This document shows positions 5,723 through 7,425 of a DNA stretch of 7,425 bases, piece by piece. The stretch comes from Porphyrobacter sp. UBA7686. GTDB lineage: Bacteria > Pseudomonadota > Alphaproteobacteria > Sphingomonadales > Sphingomonadaceae. Where the stretch lies: contig DLGU01000164.1 of the NCBI GenBank assembly GCA_002482865.1, forward strand, positions 28,999 to 36,423, written 5' to 3'. A program made the position numbers and the translations under genes. The notes beneath the pieces were generated by a model, which was not told the origin of the DNA, ran no database searches, and worked only from the letters and a program-made list of their open reading frames with translations. Each line of letters begins with the position of its first letter. Position 1 is the stretch's first letter.

Positions 5723-5985
5723 GGCGAAGTGGCACCCGGTTTCCTACAGGGCGCTTTGGCCATAAACCGCAAGACGGCTCTTTCGCATTGTTGGCCCCAT
5801 GATTTGCGCCCCGCGCCGGGGGGGGGCGGCTTGCGAAAGTGTCAATTTCGATTTTCGCGCACAAGGCTATGAAATTATGAATGATTATTCTGAAATCGGC
5901 GCTTGACACCCTGTCAGCTTTGTCAACTTCGCAAGATTGTTGCGCGGTCCTTAAGGCATTGATTTATTGCAGACAGGAGGTTGCC
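5723..5985. other. Intergenic segment without a supported gene; AT-richer island
   Basis: No reading frame here shows start context, codon use or homology to suggest a gene. It contains a run of nine G (5818-5826) inside a GC-rich palindrome, then a strikingly AT-richer stretch (about 5845-5900). After that come the perfect inverted repeat TGACA-CCC-TGTCA (5904-5916), a wider TTGACA (5903-5908) and TGTCAA (5921-5926) pair, and a small stem CGCAA/TTGCG (5930-5934 and 5940-5944). AGGAGG at 5975-5980 looks like a Shine-Dalgarno but has no start codon at a suitable distance before the next repeat begins. It could be a remnant of a gene leader or an unrecognised small RNA locus. Confidence 0.4.
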
Positions 5986-6226
5986 TCAAGCGGAGACGCG
6001 GAGGAGGATGGGAAACCCTGCGTGGGATTGCGGCGAAGCCGCTTTTGGGATCACACAAAGACACAAAGGCACAAAGATGTGGTGCAAGGCTGCAACCACG
6101 CACGCCCTCTTCGTGTCTTCGTGTCTTCGTGTCTTCGTGTCTTTGTGTGAAAAAGAAACTCACTGGCGCGGCCGAGGGCTGACCTCTCCGCGTCTCCCTT
6201 CCTTCTCTGCGTCTCTGCGTGAAACC
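5986..6226. repeat. Palindromic repeat of the GCAGAG family (copy B), interrupted by a second repeat
   Basis: The outer arms are GGAGACGCGGA (5992-6002) and TCCGCGTCTCC (6187-6197), a perfect 11-bp inverted repeat. Around the right arm, 6183-6226 read on the minus strand starts GGTTTCACGCAGAGACGCAG and is nearly identical to the right arm of copy A (5616-5659), differing at only a few positions. The hairpin GCGGC-GAA-GCCGC recurs at 6030-6042, here followed by TTTT. The centre is occupied by an unrelated GTGTCTTC-type palindrome (6051-6150), so one repeat appears to sit inside another. The right end reaches the stop codon of the cyclophilin gene. Confidence 0.75.
6051..6150. repeat. Nested 100-bp palindrome with 8-bp tandem units
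   Basis: The left arm TCACACAAAGACACAAAGG starts at 6051 and runs to about 6078. It is inverted relative to the right arm (6111-6150), which has four perfect tandem copies of TCGTGTCT (6111-6142) followed by TTGTGTGA. The left arm has only degenerate units. The apex is a hairpin, GTGGT (6079-6083) with ACCAC (6095-6099). The unit length is 8, so no frame is kept through the tandem part, which argues against coding. The asymmetry between arms suggests slippage expansion on the right. There are no spacers, so it is not a CRISPR array. Confidence 0.8.
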
Positions 6227-7284
6227 TAATCCGCCACCCGTCGCACCGGCACGCGGATGTTGCAGATGTCCGCGCCGCCTGCGGGCGTGATGAAGAACGG
6301 ATCGCGGCGGTTGGCGATCGCCTCGGCGTAGGTCGCGAAAGTGTCGCTTTCGGTCGAGAGATATTCGAACGCCGGTTGCTCGGCAGCGGGCAGATCACTC
6401 GCGACCCGCACCGACAGGATCGGCGTGCGCTTGCCCGCTTCCTCGGCGGTATAGAACCCAAGATCGCCCGACCCGCGTGGGAGCGAGGAGAGGTGCTGCA
6501 TCCCCTCGATTACTCGGCCGACCAACGCGATATTGCGATCCAGGTGGCGCGGCGCATGGCCGATCACCGTGTAGAGCTCCGCGCCCGAGCCAGTGTCCGG
6601 CGAATAGTTCCGCCCGACGCCGACCATGCCGTAGCAGTGGGTTGGCCAGAACTCCTCTTCCCTGCCGGCAAATGGCCAGCCCTGAGTGAATGCCGAGAAT
6701 AGCGAATAGCGGTCAGCCAATGCCGAGCGCGCCGTTTTGGCCTGTTCCACTTCCGGGAGTGCGGCGAGCGACTCAACATTAACCCCCGCTGCCAAAAGAC
6801 CCGTAATCGTTGCAAATTGCTGTCTTTCAGCGCGGTTCGGCGTCCCCGGGGAAACAAAGGACGAAACGGTATACTCCGCCTCCCCCATCACCTTGAGCCC
6901 TTCTGGCAAGGGCTTGGGCTTCCCCGTCGCCTCGGGGTTGTCGTAATTGGGATCGCCCCATTGGGTGACGTAATTGTCCTGCACCCGGTTGACCGAAATG
7001 CCGTCATACCACTTGGCGCGCGCAAACAGGCGGATGTTGTGCACCCAGCCTTGGCTGAACGGCGCGGGCATCAGCTGGATTACTACGGTGCGCGGCTTGC
7101 CCTCGGCATCCGGGGCGAGGGTCATCACCAGCAGATCCTCCGCCGGGATCGCCACCCAGTCCGCCTTGGGCGCTGCGGCGACGATTTCGGAAGGAGCGAG
7201 GGCAGCGGGCTTGGCCGCTTCTTGTGCAGCAAGCGGCAGGGCCAGGGCGAGCGCAGCCGAAGCCGCCAGAAGCAAAGTTCTCAT
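6226..7284 (-). CDS. Exported cyclophilin-type peptidyl-prolyl cis-trans isomerase
   Basis: The 352-residue product has a cleavable signal peptide: MRTLLLAASAALALALPLAA with probable cleavage before Q21, so it acts in the periplasm. The mature protein has the first cyclophilin half at about 65-112, with FARAKWYDGISVNRVQDNYV including the catalytic-type R100, and QWGDP at 108-112. The second half (about 216-262) includes YGMVGVGR, GSGAELYTVIG and RNIALVGRVIEGM. Between them lie roughly 100 residues, far more than in compact cyclophilins, so there is a sizeable insertion (about 113-215). A C-terminal region (290-352) ends ADICNIRVPVRRVAD. Proline isomerisation during envelope protein folding is inferred. 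ATG 7284 is chosen because it starts the signal peptide. GTG 7290 and TTG 7320 are in frame upstream, and no Shine-Dalgarno is clear. The TAG stop shares its last base with the adjoining repeat. It is convergent with rsh. Confidence 0.92.
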   Translation of the reverse strand: MRTLLLAASAALALALPLAAQEAAKPAALAPSEIVAAAPKADWVAIPAEDLLVMTLAPDAEGKPRTVVIQLMPAPFSQGWVHNIRLFARAKWYDGISVNRVQDNYVTQWGDPNYDNPEATGKPKPLPEGLKVMGEAEYTVSSFVSPGTPNRAERQQFATITGLLAAGVNVESLAALPEVEQAKTARSALADRYSLFSAFTQGWPFAGREEEFWPTHCYGMVGVGRNYSPDTGSGAELYTVIGHAPRHLDRNIALVGRVIEGMQHLSSLPRGSGDLGFYTAEEAGKRTPILSVRVASDLPAAEQPAFEYLSTESDTFATYAEAIANRRDPFFITPAGGADICNIRVPVRRVAD

Positions 7285-7357
7285 GCGCACATTGGTGCCA
7301 CCACGCGCCTTGCGAAGCAATCCATTCGCGGCTAGTGGCGCGTGCTTGTCTTCTCAG

Positions 7358-7418
7358 GCGCTCAAGCAGCGAAGCGTAGCGCACCAATCTGCGCTCAAGC
7401 AGCGAAGCGGTAGCGCAC
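7358..7418. repeat. Two tandem hairpin-forming repeat units upstream of the PPIase gene
   Basis: GCGCTCAAGCAGCGAAGCG begins at 7358 and again at 7391, followed in both by TAGCGCAC (ending at 7384 and 7418). The period is 33 bp and the second unit has one extra G. Each unit carries GCGCT near its start and AGCGC near its end, so each can fold as a stem-loop. The segment between the PPIase start and the repeats (7285-7357) shows no gene and no convincing promoter. The window ends 7 nt after the second unit, so more copies may follow. Confidence 0.8.
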
Positions 7419-7425
7419 GGAAAAG

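Noticed and set aside
5285..5909. Several 100-140-residue open frames on both strands between rsh and the PPIase gene
   Set aside because: Their peptides are translations of the palindromic repeats (strings such as HAEAQRRKGDAE), have no start context, and occur in several frames at once.
5903..5931. Sigma-70 promoter from the perfect TTGACA
   Set aside because: No -10-like hexamer lies 16-18 nt downstream, so the TTGACA is better explained as part of the inverted repeat.
6111..6142. Possible CRISPR array or coding tandem repeat
   Set aside because: The units are 8 bp, contiguous and without spacers, and 8 is not a multiple of three, so neither CRISPR nor a protein repeat fits.
5881..6150. 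89-codon plus-strand frame starting in the AT-richer island
   Set aside because: The second half is repeat sequence and the first half has no Shine-Dalgarno or recognisable homology. A remnant cannot be excluded.

Overview
The window reads as chromosomal DNA of a GC-rich alphaproteobacterium, most likely a sphingomonad (Erythrobacter/Porphyrobacter-like). The reasons are the N-terminus of IF-3, a single bifunctional RelA/SpoT homologue, a short alphaproteobacterial-type HemF, and intergenic palindromic repeats of the kinds common in that group. This placement is an inference from sequence recognition, not from a search.

Layout, left to right. (1) On the minus strand, a PdeM-type metallophosphoesterase (290-997) is followed 74 nt downstream by the start of infC (translation initiation factor IF-3). 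infC runs off the left edge and appears to begin at an AUA codon behind a good Shine-Dalgarno. (2) A palindromic REP-like repeat (1045-1158) separates pdeM from the divergent plus-strand pair hemF (oxygen-dependent coproporphyrinogen III oxidase, haem synthesis) and a small predicted lipoprotein that overlaps it by 10 nt. (3) A minus-strand toxin-antitoxin module, an AbrB/MazE-type antitoxin followed by a Doc/Fic-fold toxin, lies convergent to the lipoprotein and divergent from rsh. (4) rsh (3256-5346, plus) encodes a full-length (p)ppGpp synthetase/hydrolase. The 80-nt rsh/antitoxin intergenic region has no Shine-Dalgarno for either gene but holds promoter-like hexamers placed as for leaderless transcripts on both sides. 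(5) From 5347 to 6225, between the convergent rsh and cyclophilin genes, about 880 bp carry no convincing gene. They hold several palindromic repeat families, one nested inside another, and an AT-richer island. (6) A secreted cyclophilin-type peptidyl-prolyl isomerase (6226-7284, minus) ends directly against the last repeat. Upstream of it are two tandem hairpin-forming repeats (7358-7418).

How the genes relate: most are core housekeeping functions (translation initiation, DNA repair, haem, stringent response, periplasmic folding) with little operon linkage. The accessory material is the toxin-antitoxin module and the repeats. The Doc-type toxin, whose studied relative inactivates EF-Tu, lies next to the (p)ppGpp enzyme, which senses stalled translation. 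That is a suggestive pairing but not evidence of functional coupling. I do not see a clearly new defence or mobile system. The most unusual parts are the nested repeat block and the compact divergent promoter region.
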